NCBI GenBank assembly: GCA_029962745.1
Contig: CM057158.1
Location: 15,615,173-15,679,172 of the forward strand
Origin: Echinometra lucunter
Taxonomy: Eukaryota; Echinodermata; Echinoidea; Camarodonta; Echinometridae
Length of the DNA: 64,000 nucleotides
Direction: 5' to 3'
The notes below the pieces were generated by a model. The model ran no database searches and was not told the origin of the DNA. It saw nothing but the letters and a program-made list of their open reading frames with translations. Position 1 is the stretch's first letter, and the number at the start of each line of letters is the position of its first letter. This document shows, in pieces, positions 37,436 through 50,778 of this stretch. The position numbers and the translations under genes were made by a program.

Positions 37436-39404
37436 CACTCCCCTCCAAAAGTTTGGGAACACCTGCATTCAGTGTGTGTTTTTCTAAACTTGGTAGACTC
37501 TATTGAAAGTCAGGCTCATAGCACAGCTGTATTTTTGTTTTAAAGTGAAGACTATACACCAGTGTACATTTTCTCATTGATTCAAACAAATTTAAAGCTC
37601 TTAATAGACATACAGCTGCCAAAAATGGCGGGCTACCAGTCAAGATGGCATTTTCTCCAAAATGCTAACTTCTTTTATTACGTGTAGTTATTCAGAGCTT
37701 TTTACACTTATACCAGTGCACCTTTATTCATTTTGCCTTTTCACTTTGGCCTAGTCAGAAGTCAGACACAAAAATAGAATAAAACAATACTCAATATTTC
37801 ACTCGTACAGAAAACCTGTTTTTTGTAATTCAATAAACATAATAGACAATAAATACTATTTTTTTTTAATAAACACGATAACAATTAAAAGGGCGTCATT
37901 TTTCTTCTTGATCATGGAAACTCATTATTGCGAACAACTTCAGTTGTTTTTGTGATACTGTAACAAACAAAATAAAATCTAAAATGAATATAACTTTTGC
38001 GCATGTCTTTGTTTTTTCATAGTGTTCCAATTAGACTGCCTTCTCGTAGAAGAATCCTTCTTTGACAGCGATAACAGCACGGCACACTCTTGGCATCCTG
38101 TTGGTCAACTTGTTGAGGGAGTCACTGGAAATACCCTGCCATGCCTTCTGTAGAATCTCCCACTGATGAGTCTCACTTGTTGGGCAAATTTCTCAAACCT
38201 TTTTGTCTAGTTCTTCCCAAAGCAGCTCAATGGGGTTGAGATCTGGGGACTGGGGCGGCCAATCCATGATTTCCAGGACTTGTTTCTCTTCTGTTTTCTT
38301 CAAGTAGTCTTTGCATAGTCTTGACGAGTGTTTGGGGTCATTGTCCTGCTGGAAAACAAACCCTTCTCCAATCAGGCGTTTCCCCGAGGGATGGCCTTCC
38401 ACTGTAGGATGGAATGATAGCCGTGCTGGTTGAGGATACCCTCTACTCTGTGCAAGCTGCCAACTTTTCCTGCACCAAAGCAACCCCAAATCATGACATT
38501 TAACCACCATGTTTCACAGTTGGCTTGATGCACTGTGGTAGCATCTTTTCTCCCTTTCGCCATCTCACATGGAGACGAGTCAAAGTTCAAGGTGTTTGGC
38601 AGCAAGAGAAAAGATGCTACCACAGTGCATCAAGCCAACTGTGAAACATGGTGGTGAAATGTCATGGTTTGGGGTTGCTTTGGTGCAGGAAAAGAAGGCA
38701 TGGCAGGGTATTTCCAGTGACTCCCTCAACAAGTTGACCAACAGGATGCCAAGAGTGTGCCGTGCTGTTATCGCTGTCAAAGAAGGATTCTTTTATGAGA
38801 AGGCAGTCTAATTGGAACACTATGAAAACCAAAGACATGCGCAAAAGTTATATTCATTTTAGATTTTATTTTGTTTGTTACAGTATCACAAAAACAACTG
38901 AAGTTGTTCGCAATAATGAGTTTCCATGATCAAGAAGAAAAATGACGCCCTTTTAATTGTTATCGTGTTTATTGAAAAAAATATTATATATTGTCTATCA
39001 TGTTTATTGAATTACAATAAACAAGTTTTCTGTACAAGTGAAATATTGAGTATCGTTTTATTTTATTTTTGTGTCCGACTTCTGACTAGGCCAAAGTGAA
39101 AAGGCAAAATGAATGAAGGTGCACTGGTATAAGTGTAAAAAGCTCTGAATAACTACACGTAATAAAAGAAGTTAGCATTTTGGAGAAAATGCCATCTTGA
39201 CTGGTAGCCCGCCATTTTTGGCAGCTGTATGTCTATTAAGAGCTTTAAATTTGTTTGAATCAATGAAAAAATGTACACTGGTGTACAGTCTTCACTTTAA
39301 AACAAAAATACAGCTGTGCTATGAGCCTGAATTTCAATAAAGTCTACCAAGTTTAGAAAAACACACACTGAATGCAGGTGTTCCCAAACTTTTGGAGGGG
39401 AGTG
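37436..39404. mobile_element. Palindromic Tc1/mariner-type element
   Basis: Flanked by TA on both sides (37434-37435 and 39405-39406). Both ends read 'cactcccctccaaaagtttg' inward. The inverted similarity is not limited to short TIRs: about 700 bp at the left (to about 38155) is mirrored at the right (from about 38690), and a second mirrored block lies at 38472-38560 and 38605-38692. The right half is thus an inverted copy of the left half lacking about 320 bp. Copies are highly similar, implying recent activity. It is non-autonomous because the transposase N-terminus is absent. Confidence 0.9.
38040..38623 (-). pseudogene. Truncated Tc1-type transposase, C-terminal half
   Basis: Minus-strand reading gives VMIWGCFGAGKVGSL, then EGFVFQQDNDPKHSSR, then DWPPQSPDLNPIELLWEELD, and after a frame disruption RVCRAVIAVKEGFFYEKAV. 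QQDND and PIELLW carry the second and third catalytic acids of the DDE domain. I count 38 residues between that Asp and Glu rather than the 34 of classical Tc1. The helix-turn-helix region and first catalytic Asp are missing, so no active enzyme is encoded. The right arm repeats parts of the same sequence on the plus strand. Confidence 0.85.
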
Positions 39405-39833
39405 TAGGTAGCTCTACAATTATTTTGGGGTGAATCTGCATGTCATGGCTAATGTGTGGAAACATAAAAATGAATGGAAATAACCAAGTGATAAGTTTCA
39501 TGTAAATGTATGTACTGTAGATTCTTTCCTTAATATTTCTTAAATGTGAATTGGGATGACTTTAAACACCAAGGCTATGTAGCTGACGTCTTTCTTAGAT
39601 TGTTATCTTTAATGACTGATTTTTCAAATGAAAAAAAAACTTCGTTTTTTGAAATAAATGTGATAACATGTCAAAAATACATAGCACAGAAGTTACTTCT
39701 GTACTTAACTTTATCTGGGAGAATTGGTCATGTGTAGATTTTAAAAAGTTAAGGACACTTTCAAAATCTTCCTTTCTCTTTCAGCGATGTCTTCTTTCTT
39801 TTTCAATGATATTGATTGATTCAGTGATTGTAT

Positions 39834-40100
39834 AATTTGTTACAAGTATCAGGCATAGCAGTAAAGTCATGAATTAAACCTAGTGCTGTGGAAACTTGGT
39901 ATAATGAGGTCCTTGGGACCATCAAAATTACCTTGTTTTAGCAGGAATCTCGTTATATCAGGGTTAAAAAACAATAGAACATAAAGAGCTGGGACCGAAA
40001 TATTACCTTGTTATATCAGATTTCTTTATACCGAGTTTCCACTGTAATTGTTTGTTACAAGTATCAGGCATAGCAGTAATTTCATGAATTAAACCTAGTG
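39834..40100. repeat. 50-bp direct repeat flanking a MITE
   Basis: 'ttgttacaagtatcaggcat' through 'gaattaaacctagtg' occurs at 39835-39885 and again at about 40051-40100. The 'tacagtggaaactc' MITE lies exactly between. This is far longer than a target-site duplication. Confidence 0.8.
39886..40046. mobile_element. MITE with 'tacagtggaaactc' ends, copy 2
   Basis: Inverted relative to 34132-34302. It starts 'ctgtggaaacttggtataat' and ends 'ataccgagtttccactgta', with the same internal order ('ccttgggaccatcaaaatta'). Confidence 0.8.
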
Positions 40101-43100
40101 AATAATAATTGTTTGTTGTACCAGATCATCTGCACTGTATTATACACGATTATCTGCAACTCAAAAGTTTCTATGCACGTAGTTGAATTTTGAGCAACTG
40201 AATTACACTCAGTGATGTGTGATCCTGTGTGGAATATTCTATATTCATTCGGAGGTAGCAAGACTGATTTAAGATAAGAGTGGACAAAAGCCAATTACAT
40301 GAAGCATGAAATGAAAAAAAAAAAAATTTAAGGCACAGAAGTATATTGAAGGAAAAGTTGTTTGATGGGTGTATATGAAACAAAAAATAATGATGAAAAT
40401 GCAATACTTCAGCCAGTCTCTAAGTCTAAATTTCATCACTTTCTTGGCATCTTTGAAAAAAAAATAAGAGAGGAAAGGAATGATCTGATAATTTCTTTTT
40501 CCTGATAACAATTCCGAAAGAGTATATACTATGTGGAGGATTGGCAAATCATTTTAGCTACCTTATAGATTGGATTATGCACATCTACAATTGTATACCC
40601 ACCGTGTCTGGGAAATTTAGACAAACATTAATAAGTGCACAATTAGTAGTAATGCACTGTTCATGTTGTTTGACTTGAGTGTATTGTGTGATTTGACTTT
40701 TATCAAATGATTGCTTCATGTGTTAGTAATGAATTGTTCAGATATCTCTGTCTCCATTATTTGTTTTATGATGCATAGGATTTCTGTACTTGTAATCTCT
40801 CTGAAATTAAATACATGTACTTGTGTTGGTTGCAAAACAGATGAAAATTACTAATTGTATTGTGGGTTGAAATGAAGACCCTTTCTCCAAATGAGTTTGT
40901 GACTTATCACATCAAAAAAATGACAAGCACTTTAGTGTGTTTGTATGAAGTAAATATATATCTGATTTTATTTGTAAGACCAACATTAAAGTGTACATTC
41001 CAACAACTCGAAATTTGTTACATTAATTCTATGTGAATATTATGAAAGCTAAATTGCATAATAAACAGAACATGCAAAACATGAATTAACTCTTTGATAT
41101 TAGATTTTTTTTTTTTAAAGAGAGATTTACTCTTTAAAATGCAAATTAATTACTGTGAACCTTATTATTTTTGCATTAATGCATCTCTATTTCGACAATG
41201 TCTACTTCCTTTTTCCTTCCTAAGAAATAGTTATTACAAATCATCATCAAAAAACGAGCCAATGGAACGTACTTCAGGTTTTCATACATATAATGCCAAG
41301 GAGAAATATTTGATATTTTGAACAATGAACTTTCAGCTATTAATTACCTTTCTTTTGAAAGAAAATACAAATATATTTGATTGATGTTGAGGTAGACTGA
41401 TTCCTTTAAAACTATGCTCACAGACTATTTTTTTACTCAATTTTGTGACCTCAGAATGACTGTTAAGTAATGTGGTACTCTGATAGCAATATATGTTATT
41501 CCTTTACTCTTTCATATAATTTCCTGTGAAAAAAAAATCCAAAGTCTAAACATTACATTGGTGCTTATTGAAATCATTGAGCATACCATACTGTTTGTAA
41601 TAATTTTAAAGCATGTATACTCTTGAAGACATTTGAACATATGAAGAAGATAAAAACTGCCATTATTCTCTTGAAACAGTAAATGCTTTTTTTTTTTCAC
41701 TTTCCTTCCAGCACACAAGGCATATATTAATAGTTCTTTTGCATCCATTTCTAATTAATAGATCTTGAGGGTTCATTTTGGAGTAGTTCAAAAGATTTTA
41801 TTCTGAATTTGCTTTTTTGATGATCCATGAAACAGTGAAATTAACTGATTCTAGTCTATGAGTTGTTGAACTTATCTATTCCTTTTTATTATTATGTATC
41901 GTCATATCTGTTAAAAGAACTCTACTTATACTTGTAAAAATTACCTGTAAATATAAGTATTTAAATTCAATACAGACATTATTTACATTTATTGCTATAG
42001 CCTATAATAAATTCAATGTTCTATGACATAGTACAAGTTTTGAGACTTTATGTGGCCTCTTTTTATGTTCACAGTGTGTTTCTGTAATGTAAGATTCGGC
42101 AGTCAGCATAGAATATGAACTAAAAACAGGAACAACAGTGCGAGTTAAAACAGAGCTGAAGCATTTGATTAAAAGATCTTTATCAAAACTTAAGTTCAGT
42201 AAGGGTCTAATGATCAGCAATTGGTTGAAGGCTGGTCTCTAGTTTTGGTAAATCTCAAATAAGTATCTTTCACTATTTCAATTGATTGCCAGATGATTTG
42301 AAAGATCATATCATAAAACCATTATGAGGTGTAGGATATTGAATAAAAAGTCATTTATGTGGTGTATATCACAATCAAAATGTCAAAACTTCAGTTTTCG
42401 GTCCCCAAAAACATTGTCAATGCAGCATCGCACAGTGCCCGCAAACACGAAAAAGCAATGGGAATTCCATTTGCTGGCATAAACAAAACAGAGCGCTGGC
42501 TGGGATTGTTTTATGGGAAGTGGTTGGCATGCAGGGGTCATAGCGTACCGCTGAGTTTAACCATTTTATTGCCTTCCTGTCAGACATTTACACCGGAATT
42601 CACCGGAAATCATGAAAGGAATATCACACACTCTCACACATATCTTTTTATGCAAGGTGACCATGTGAGACTATCTTGGTCACTGTAATGCTAATTCTCT
42701 TTTTGCTACCAAAACTGGAGATCCAGCTTCAATATCTTTCTGCAGCTATGGTTATATTTCAAGTGAGTTTCTATTCTCAGTAACGATCATCAGACTTTTA
42801 ACTGCTACAACTTTGTATCCAATCTCAGCTGTGAAAACAATATCATACTCCTGCTCTTACACAAGCATGATGTAATTGTTACCTTACCAATACAATGTCA
42901 GATATGTCACATCTTAAATTCACAATGTTCACAAATGCTGCACAGGTATATGTTTGCCAACCTAGGCCTGTCTAATAAAAAGCTGTGATTGAATCACATC
43001 AAATGCAATTCCTGCAATTGGTAAATTCTTTCTTTTAAGTACACACTTGAGTTCAATTCTGATAGCTTGGAAATCTAGCAAAGATACGATCCAAATTACC

Positions 43101-44397
43101 TGATCAACCTACTAGTCTTTAGTCATTATTACATACATATCAGAATATCTCACGTTGAGTTGTATGACAAGAAGATGATTGCACTGTACATTGTTTTTTC
43201 TTTAATAAAGCTACACCTAAAACTTCTTGTTATGAAAATAAAATCTGAAGTAATGTAAACATGATTTAAAAGGCACAAAACCATTATTATAATTCTACAA
43301 ATTAAGGGATCATTATTTTATTTTTCTTATTCATTATATTTCATTTTTGCTTTTGGCAATCAAAGAAGTGAACTCTACATATTTTTAATTGGACTGATCA
43401 AAAATAGCAGAAAATCTATTGGAATGGCAAAAAGAAAGGTTTACCTGTAATTACATAAAGCATCCTGTCCATATTTATACATGTATGGTTAAAAACACAA
43501 AATGTACATTATAATCACTGTAATAACAGCATGTCATTAAAGGAAATGAATGTAACAATTCCACAATATTAAAAAAAATTATCATATAACCAAAGCAATA
43601 CCAGGGACCCCACCACATAAAGTACATGCATGTAATATATTGCATAACAATAAGCAAGAAGCCATGAAACTGAACACAAGGAGGAAAAATAAATGTAAAA
43701 GCAAATATAAAGATAAGTTTGCAAACCATATCATGGTCAGATGACACAAATCATGTCTTCCTGTAACATATTTATAGTCAAAGGTGTACTCTGCTATCAC
43801 CAAGTACACAAAAATGATGAAAGTGAGAAGAAAACATTTTTCATGACTAGTATGAAATAAGAAAGGAGGAAAGGGAATCATAAACAGACAGAGAAATACA
43901 GAAAAAAAAAGAGAGAGAATACATAATAAGAAAATGCCTTAACCAAGTACCAGTCATTACCATATATGTAAGTAATGGCAACGCCCAACTGTTCCCCCTC
44001 TGACCAATGTGCTGTAATATTGAAAGAAAATCTCACATTGGTGATATTACCAGTACTCAGCATTTCTGATATACTGGCACACTAACACAAGTAATTTTTT
44101 TCTTTTTAATCTACATAACCCGCCCACCACCTTCAGACGGTCTAGTACTTTCGGTATACTTTTGTATACACTGTAGGTCAGGAGACACTTTTACAATGAC
44201 ATAATTAATGTTGAAACTCCAACAATACCCTCTATAGACACACTAGCAAATGATGAGCAGACCCATTAGCATGGGTAAAGTAAGCCAAGACTTCATGATG
44301 GATTTATGTTCAGAACTCTTTGCAGTACTCTTTGTCAGCCTGAGTTGAGAGTTGATACAATGTAGTGATGCGGTTGCCTGTAGAACAGCAACATCAT
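40101..44397. other. Intergenic DNA between NAPG and MEAK7
   Basis: AT-rich, with only short scattered frames lacking recognisable domains or splice-consistent neighbours. The part nearest 44397 should hold the MEAK7 3' UTR. No repeats beyond short homopolymers were recognised. Confidence 0.5.
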
Positions 44398-47300
44398 TCA
44401 TGAAATCGGGTGAGGATGATGTAGCTCATGAACCTCAGGAATGTCTGCTGTAGCATCTTCATCTACCTCCCTCAATCCTTCACTCTTTCTTGACTTTCCT
44501 ACCAGCTCCAGGAGGGCTGTCGCCTCAGGATCCTTGTCCAAGATGCTTTTATGGCCATCCTCTTCCTCATCCTGTATTCAAAATGGATAGATATGAAAGT
44601 CCTAATCAAGCAAAGAGAACTCGCGACTTTTGGAAGAAAATGTACATAGGGTGGCAGATAGGTGAGTAATGAGAGAGAAATAAGCTATTCTTCTCGACCT
44701 CATCCAAAACATGGGGTCTCATAATTTGCAATATAGAGTAGTGCCATTAGGTCCATATTTATATTTTGCTGGTCCAAAAACAACCAATCTTCCCTATGAT
44801 AATGACATTAGAATAGAACGTTTAATTAAAACTATTGCTGACATCTTCATACAATAAGACTAAATTTGATAATTCAGCTTTTCTCTGGGTTCTAAAAGAA
44901 TGTAGAGGATTGCACCTGTCCCATTTCATAATCTTGACGAACAGAATTGAAATTCAGTCTTACCTCTGACTTTTTCTTTGGCAGCGGCCCTACAGCCCAG
45001 ACTTCTAAGCAGTCAATGACAAAGTTCTCTGATCCAGAGAGCTGGGGACTGTCATAGGTAGTACACCTAGGCTTGGCCTTGCTATGGCCTTTACCATAAT
45101 CCTGATCTAACCACAGACCAAAGTAATCAAACTGTCCTCCCATGCCCTGTGTTCAAATCAATCAAAATGAAAATCAAACAATATAAGTGACAACCAAGTT
45201 TCATTTAATTTCACATAGTTTGCAACATAAATCATTTCCTCAACAACACCCATTGCTATATTTTTCCACACTTCACAGGAAAAAGTAAACTACAAGTACA
45301 TATCTTTCATATTCACTGAGTGACATAATGATCAAGACTGCTCACCAGTATCTGTCAGATTACTCATTATGAAAGTGATATAACAGTCAAAACTGTATGG
45401 TAATGACTAGCTTGTAGCCCTGTACATACACATAATGATTATTATTATGACAAATGATTAAAAATTAGTACAAATGAAGCATTCAGTTTCATTAGCAGTG
45501 ATGTGTATGCAGAAAATACTCACCAGACCATTAGGCATTGTTTGCTGATCGATGTTGAGATACATATAATGATCATTGTGCCCCGTCGTCTCATAGACAC
45601 CAAGGTCAGAGGTCAAACTGAACAGGAAACAGTGAGTATTTCCTAGAGTGCATAAGAACACACAGAAGCGTTAACTGATTGCTTTTGCACAGCCTTGCAT
45701 CAACAAATGGTTGGCTAATAGAATGACTGTTGTATTTGAAGTGTTATCTATCCTATTGTGGTGGCAGCAGTGGGATATGCAGCCAAGAAAAAAGTGCAAT
45801 TGTCAAAAATGCTTAAGTCAAAGATAAGAATATGGACAGTGCTTTCAAATTTCCTTTATATTTCAATACAACCGAGATGACCATAATAAATATTGTGTTG
45901 CTTACAACTTAAAATTATGGTAGTGGCCCATTTTCCTGATGGCCTTTGTGCATTCTATGTTGTGGTTGCAGGTTGACTTTCTTGGGGTTCCCTCCCTGCC
46001 TCCACAGACTTGTAATGTTTGTCTGTTTATCCACATTTTTTTTCTATTATATAGTGTATATATAATATCTTTCTTTTTTTTCTTTTTAATTTATGATGAT
46101 CTGTAATCATATATACAATGTACATTTTGTACTTTTGTTTTGATTATTATAAAACATATAAATATTTTTTAAAAACTTCAAATTTATGTATCACTATTGT
46201 TTTTTGTTCTATACTGTAAACAGAATGGTAAAACATGCTCCATTATGAAATTTGCTAGTAAGTATTTCACACTATTAAAAAAAAATAAAAGCAGGGTTAC
46301 CTATAAAATTTGGTCCTATATACCAGCTTTCTGATCCAAATCCTCCAAAGACCCTTCCATCAGTATCTCTAACCAGCAAGACTGATGGTCCTTTGTTCTG
46401 GATGTGAGCTAGGAATGTAGAAAAGCTTGATCCATGGATAGAAGATGCATAGAGGAATCTCCATTCACGTCTCAGCTCATGGGGTAGGTGATAGTTGATG
46501 GTCAGGAGACTTGGGAGATCAAGCAGGGTTGTGAACTTTGACCATGGTGCGTCCTTGCAGAGAGGCAGTGTGGGTACGTGGTACATGATGTCATCAGTGA
46601 TTGTTTCAGCCTCGTCCACATAAGCTGCAGCAGCAGGAGAAGCGTTTTCATCCTACAGAATATGAAATTAATTAGAAATAAATCTACCATTACTATAACA
46701 ATTGAATATCAAGAACTCAGATTACCTAAAAAAATTTTTTTTTTTAAATCAAAGAATTAGACTGAGCATCCCCCCCCCCCCCAAGAAAAAAAAACACACT
46801 GAATTGATTGGGGAGAACATACCATTTTATTTGTTCTTTATTCACTTCAAAAGCAAATCGATATAATTGGAATCTACATCAAAATCAAAGATGCTAAGAC
46901 ATAGCAACATAGAAATGCAGGATACAGAAGTAGAGAGAGAGAGAGAGAGTCTGTACTAGTATATGAAAGAAAGAGGGACAGATAAAGAAAGAGAGAGAAA
47001 GCTTTTGAGGAAAGGGGGAAGGGAGGATGGACTGAGGTAAAAGAAGAGTGAAAAGTCTAGGAGGGAAGAGGATGCCTACCTTCAGCATGGTGTTTCCTGG
47101 ATGAAAGCAGACCTGGAAGACATCAGTGAAGAGAGAATAGAAGACTCTTGTGTTCTCTAACCAAGACTGAACCTGATCCACACTCAAGTAATCCCCATCA
47201 GCTATAGGAAGGAAAGGTATATCAAATGCTTATTTTGTGAAGTCAGATCAGCAGAGCATCGTCTTCATACATGTTCTACAAACGTACAACTCCCTGTACA

Positions 47301-50300
47301 TTTGGTATCAAATGATTATGGAAAGGAAAAGATAGACATCACTTTACAAAAATACTTTTCAGCAAGTTAAAGGGGGTACCCAATGCTGGAACAATGTTCC
47401 TTCATTTAAAAAAGCATGATTTTATTAGCAGAAAATCATCTGCCTAAAGTTGAAAAACAGTCGTGTTGCCAAGAGAAACCCAAAATATGGTAAGCTTTCA
47501 GCGTATTTTTGGCCCCTCGGCTGTGTCCCAGTTTCGATTGGGTACCCACAATGACGTCATTGTGGTTACCTTGTCGCGCAATTCTAGCAAAATATGCGCA
47601 AGGTATAATTATATAATATTGACTGGCATAGAATGAAATACCAACCTATATTGCCTGATCTGAATCCAATATTGCCCAAGCCGAAGGCGCGGGCAATATT
47701 GGATTCAGAGAAGGTGATATAGGTTGTATATCATTCAATGCAGTCAATATTATTATTATTATCTATACCCCACAGTAAAGTAATGTAAAGTTCAATTTAA
47801 AACAAAATCCCTCCGACTACTCATTTGACATGTATGCATTAATTCTAATCACACAAATACGGCTATACCTTTATGATGTCATCTATGTATTCGCGCATTG
47901 CATGTTGCGTATCTTTGTATTCGCGCACTGCATGGCTTGCGTTGCTTCTCACACCGGTTCAAACTGGATTTCGTGAATATTGCCCGCTGCTCAATTTACA
48001 CGTAAAGTCAATGGGAAAACCCGGAAGAGAGAAAATATGGTACGATATTGACCGCTGCCAAATCAGAGAACGGAAAATATGGAAATAATTGCCACGGAAA
48101 ATCGCCTCGTATAGATAATAATACATATTGTACAGTCTAGCGCGCATCACAACTGCAATGCGCGAAGCTGGGTAACCACATCTACGTCATACTAAAACTT
48201 TTAGGTCAACCCTTGATTAATAACAAATAATTTGCCGAAATGCATTGATTTCAATTGAAAATCAACAAATATTAAATGTTATTGTTCTTAGAATTCTATT
48301 CTCGATCATTTATCAAAAAAATTTTAACCATTGTGTAATCACTTTAAAACAGAATTAGAATTCACCAGATATCACATGGTAATTTGATTCTTCAGCAAGA
48401 AACTCCATCTATTCTCGGCATTCTGCAGTATTATGAGTTGGTTTATCACAGCATTTATAAAAATGATTGAGTTCTGTTATGATTGATTGGTTTTGTTTTG
48501 TTCGTTCGTTCGTTCGTTCGTTCGTTCGTTCGTTCGTTCGTTCGTTCGTTCGTTCGTTCGTTCGTTCGTTCGTTCGTTCGTTCGTTCGTTCGTTCGTTCG
48601 TTCGTTCGTTCGTTCGTTCGTTCGTTCGTTCGTTCGTTCGTTCGTTCGTTCGTTCGTTCGTTCGTTCGTTCGTTCGTTCGCTCGCTCGCTCGTTCGTTTT
48701 TTGAGGGGTGGAGTAAAGTCCAACTCTCCAGCACAGGGCCACTTTCTTATTTGAAGGGATATCTTTCTTTTTGCTGATGCCCTTACCTACATCCATGCCC
48801 TGTAGAGTAAATTCTACAAATCTTTGTTTGGAGTCAGCATCAGCCTCAATCTTCCAACCTCCCATCTTATCTGCTGCTTTCAAGGCTTTCTCATATGATG
48901 AAAGGATGTCAGTGATGAACTGAAATTCAAAAGATGAGAGTGAAAATAACAGACTCATTAGAATGAGGGCAGACTTATTCAACAGACTTACAGAGAATAT
49001 ATTCCATGCAAGATTGGGTATAATTTGCATAAATTAATAATGGAAAGAAGTAAAATATCAAACAATAATCACATGAGGGTCTATGCAAAGGCATATGTAG
49101 TACCCAATCAAACAAACAGAATATCAAACCTGAATTAAGACAGAGGGCCAGTACACTATGATTACCAGGACAAATAATGAATGGTAGTGAACTTTGGAAA
49201 CTATAAAACTAGTACAACACACAATGATTGATGAACAAAGGCTAGTTAAAATAAATATAAACCTTGCCAACCTTAGAAAGTTCTCCCTTTGTTAGCCTGT
49301 CAGCCATATTGGCTGCAAGTCCACAGACCATTAGACTGGTCTCTTCCATGGTTCCCTTAAGAAGCTTGGCTAGAGTAATGACAAAAGCTTCTTGAGAGAT
49401 GGATTTCATTGAAGATATAGCTCCTTGGACTTGAAGCATCTCGTTATATAGACGTTCTACTGTCGTCTCTGATAGGATCTCACATAAAGAACCCTGAGGA
49501 AGAAAATACAAATAAATCAATATTAAAACTGTCAAGAATAGAAATAAAAGGTAAGGAAGTACAGAAAATGAAGGCATATTTACAAAGGGAGTATCACTTG
49601 AAGCACAGTTCTCTGTGATGGTAAAAAAAAAAAAATACAAGTCAACAGACCACTGACAAGCTACATGTATCATAATTCAATATAAATAGCTCTAACAGTA
49701 TGCTAAATATCAAAATATTGCAATAACATCACTACTGAATGACTGCTCTATTTCATTAACCGAAATTCTAAGAAAGTATTATATCAGCTGGTTGATATGT
49801 CTCTAAGTGCCAGTAAAGATACTAAAATAATCAAGGATTAATTTGCATTTACCCTTTTCAAACTGGAATGTGAACATTAAAATTTTGGCAAATAATGGCA
49901 TACACCTTCATGCTTTATCCTCTATCTAATTCTTATTCAGTCAGAAGCACACTTTCCAAGTAATTATACTTTTACCCACTTATAGGGCTAAGCTTTTGTG
50001 GGACTGTGTCGTGACTCTTGAATTCACTACTGCACTAGTAGTAGAAAACAGACACAAAAATCACTCTAAGCAAGATTTAATATACTTAAATTTTGCTGGT
50101 TGCGTGATGAACAGAGACACTCCAACTCTTATAATACCAGAAAATTAGGTTTCAAAATTGGAAAAGAAATATCATATTCCTCTCCTTCTGTATATGATTT
50201 AATGGATCAATCCCCACTAATACCTAATGAGCTTATTCAACAGGGGTGGCATTCTGAAAATAAGTTTATCTTTTATGTTAGTAAAACAATGTTAAATGTT

Positions 50301-50778
50301 AGTAAAACAATGTTACTTCCAATTACACATCTCATTGGGTATAATACCTGCAAAAAAGCTGGCTGCTTTCGCAGAAAGTTAAGATACATCTGCTCAAGCA
50401 TCTATGATAAGAGTTACTCTGTGCAATTTATGTTTGTTATGAAAGTTTATATCTCTTCCTACCAAAAAAAGGGAAGCATCATTTTCAGAGTACCATCCTA
50501 GGTAAAGCCACACTGGAGCACAACTTATCTCTGAGAAGCCTGTACTTATTGTCTTATGAACAAATGAGATTTACCATGAACTGTTCTTTTGTGAATGCTG
50601 CTGAACTGCTTCCATCAGCTTTACGTTGGCTGCTCTGACATATCCTCTCAAAAACAGTCTGAAGTTCATCTTGTTCATCAGATGAAAAGAGAGAGCAATA
50701 AGTTTGGTATTCTGCTCTCATTCCTGCATCTTGAGTATTCCTGGACTTCTTCAGATCTGCACTCTCCGACTGTCCCAT
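44398..50778 (-). CDS. MEAK7: MEAK7 (TLDC1), TLDc-domain mTOR-associated protein
   Basis: Eight exons (gene order): 50778-50575, 49493-49263, 48919-48787, 47201-47080, 46652-46301, 45642-45524, 45146-44964, 44571-44398. Phases agree and total 1518 bp, 505 residues; human is 456. The start MGQSES fits N-myristoylation (Gly2, Ser6), like human MGNSRS. It is preferred over an in-frame ATG at 50802 because of this motif and its stronger context (A at -3, G at +4). Residues 69-145 match the helical middle (LLKGTMEETSLM). The TLDc domain spans roughly 260-442: HLPHELRREWRFLYAS, RVFGGFGSESW, YETTGHNDHYMYLN, MPNGLGMGGQFDYFGLW, KPRCTTYDSPQLS. The tail SILDKDPEATALLEL also matches the human protein. 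In mammals it acts at lysosomes in an alternative mTOR pathway (family knowledge). The last residues after REVDED are extra. Confidence 0.94.
47615..47752. mobile_element. Inverted repeat in MEAK7 intron 3
   Basis: 'aatattgactgg' to 'aacctatattgcc' to 'gaatccaatattgccc' is mirrored by 'gggcaatattggattc' to 'gatataggtt' to 'gcagtcaatatt', folding into a long hairpin. It may be the core of a larger element (about 47370-48200) with CpG-bearing edges. No coding capacity. Confidence 0.65.
48501..48698. repeat. (TTCG)n microsatellite, about 49 units
   Basis: An essentially pure TTCG tetranucleotide run, with CTCG variants only at the distal end (about 48681-48692). Because 4 and 3 are coprime, every frame repeats a 4-residue peptide, giving false RSFV and NERT open frames. 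It lies in MEAK7 intron 3, about 90 bp inside the donor of exon 3. Confidence 0.97.

Noticed and set aside
38569..38811. 80-codon plus-strand frame resembling transposase ends
   Set aside because: It is the deleted, inverted right arm of the palindromic Tc1-type element, not a separate gene.
42359..42688. 109-codon open frame
   Set aside because: No recognisable domain, no splice-consistent neighbours and ordinary intergenic composition.
48409..49030. Open frames reading NERT or RSFV repeats
   Set aside because: Frames through a TTCG microsatellite; they carry no codon signal, and the true MEAK7 exon 3 lies beside it in a defined frame.
50100..50501. 133-codon plus-strand open frame in MEAK7 intron 1
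   Set aside because: Low-complexity AT-rich text with an internal short direct repeat; nothing links it to a known protein.
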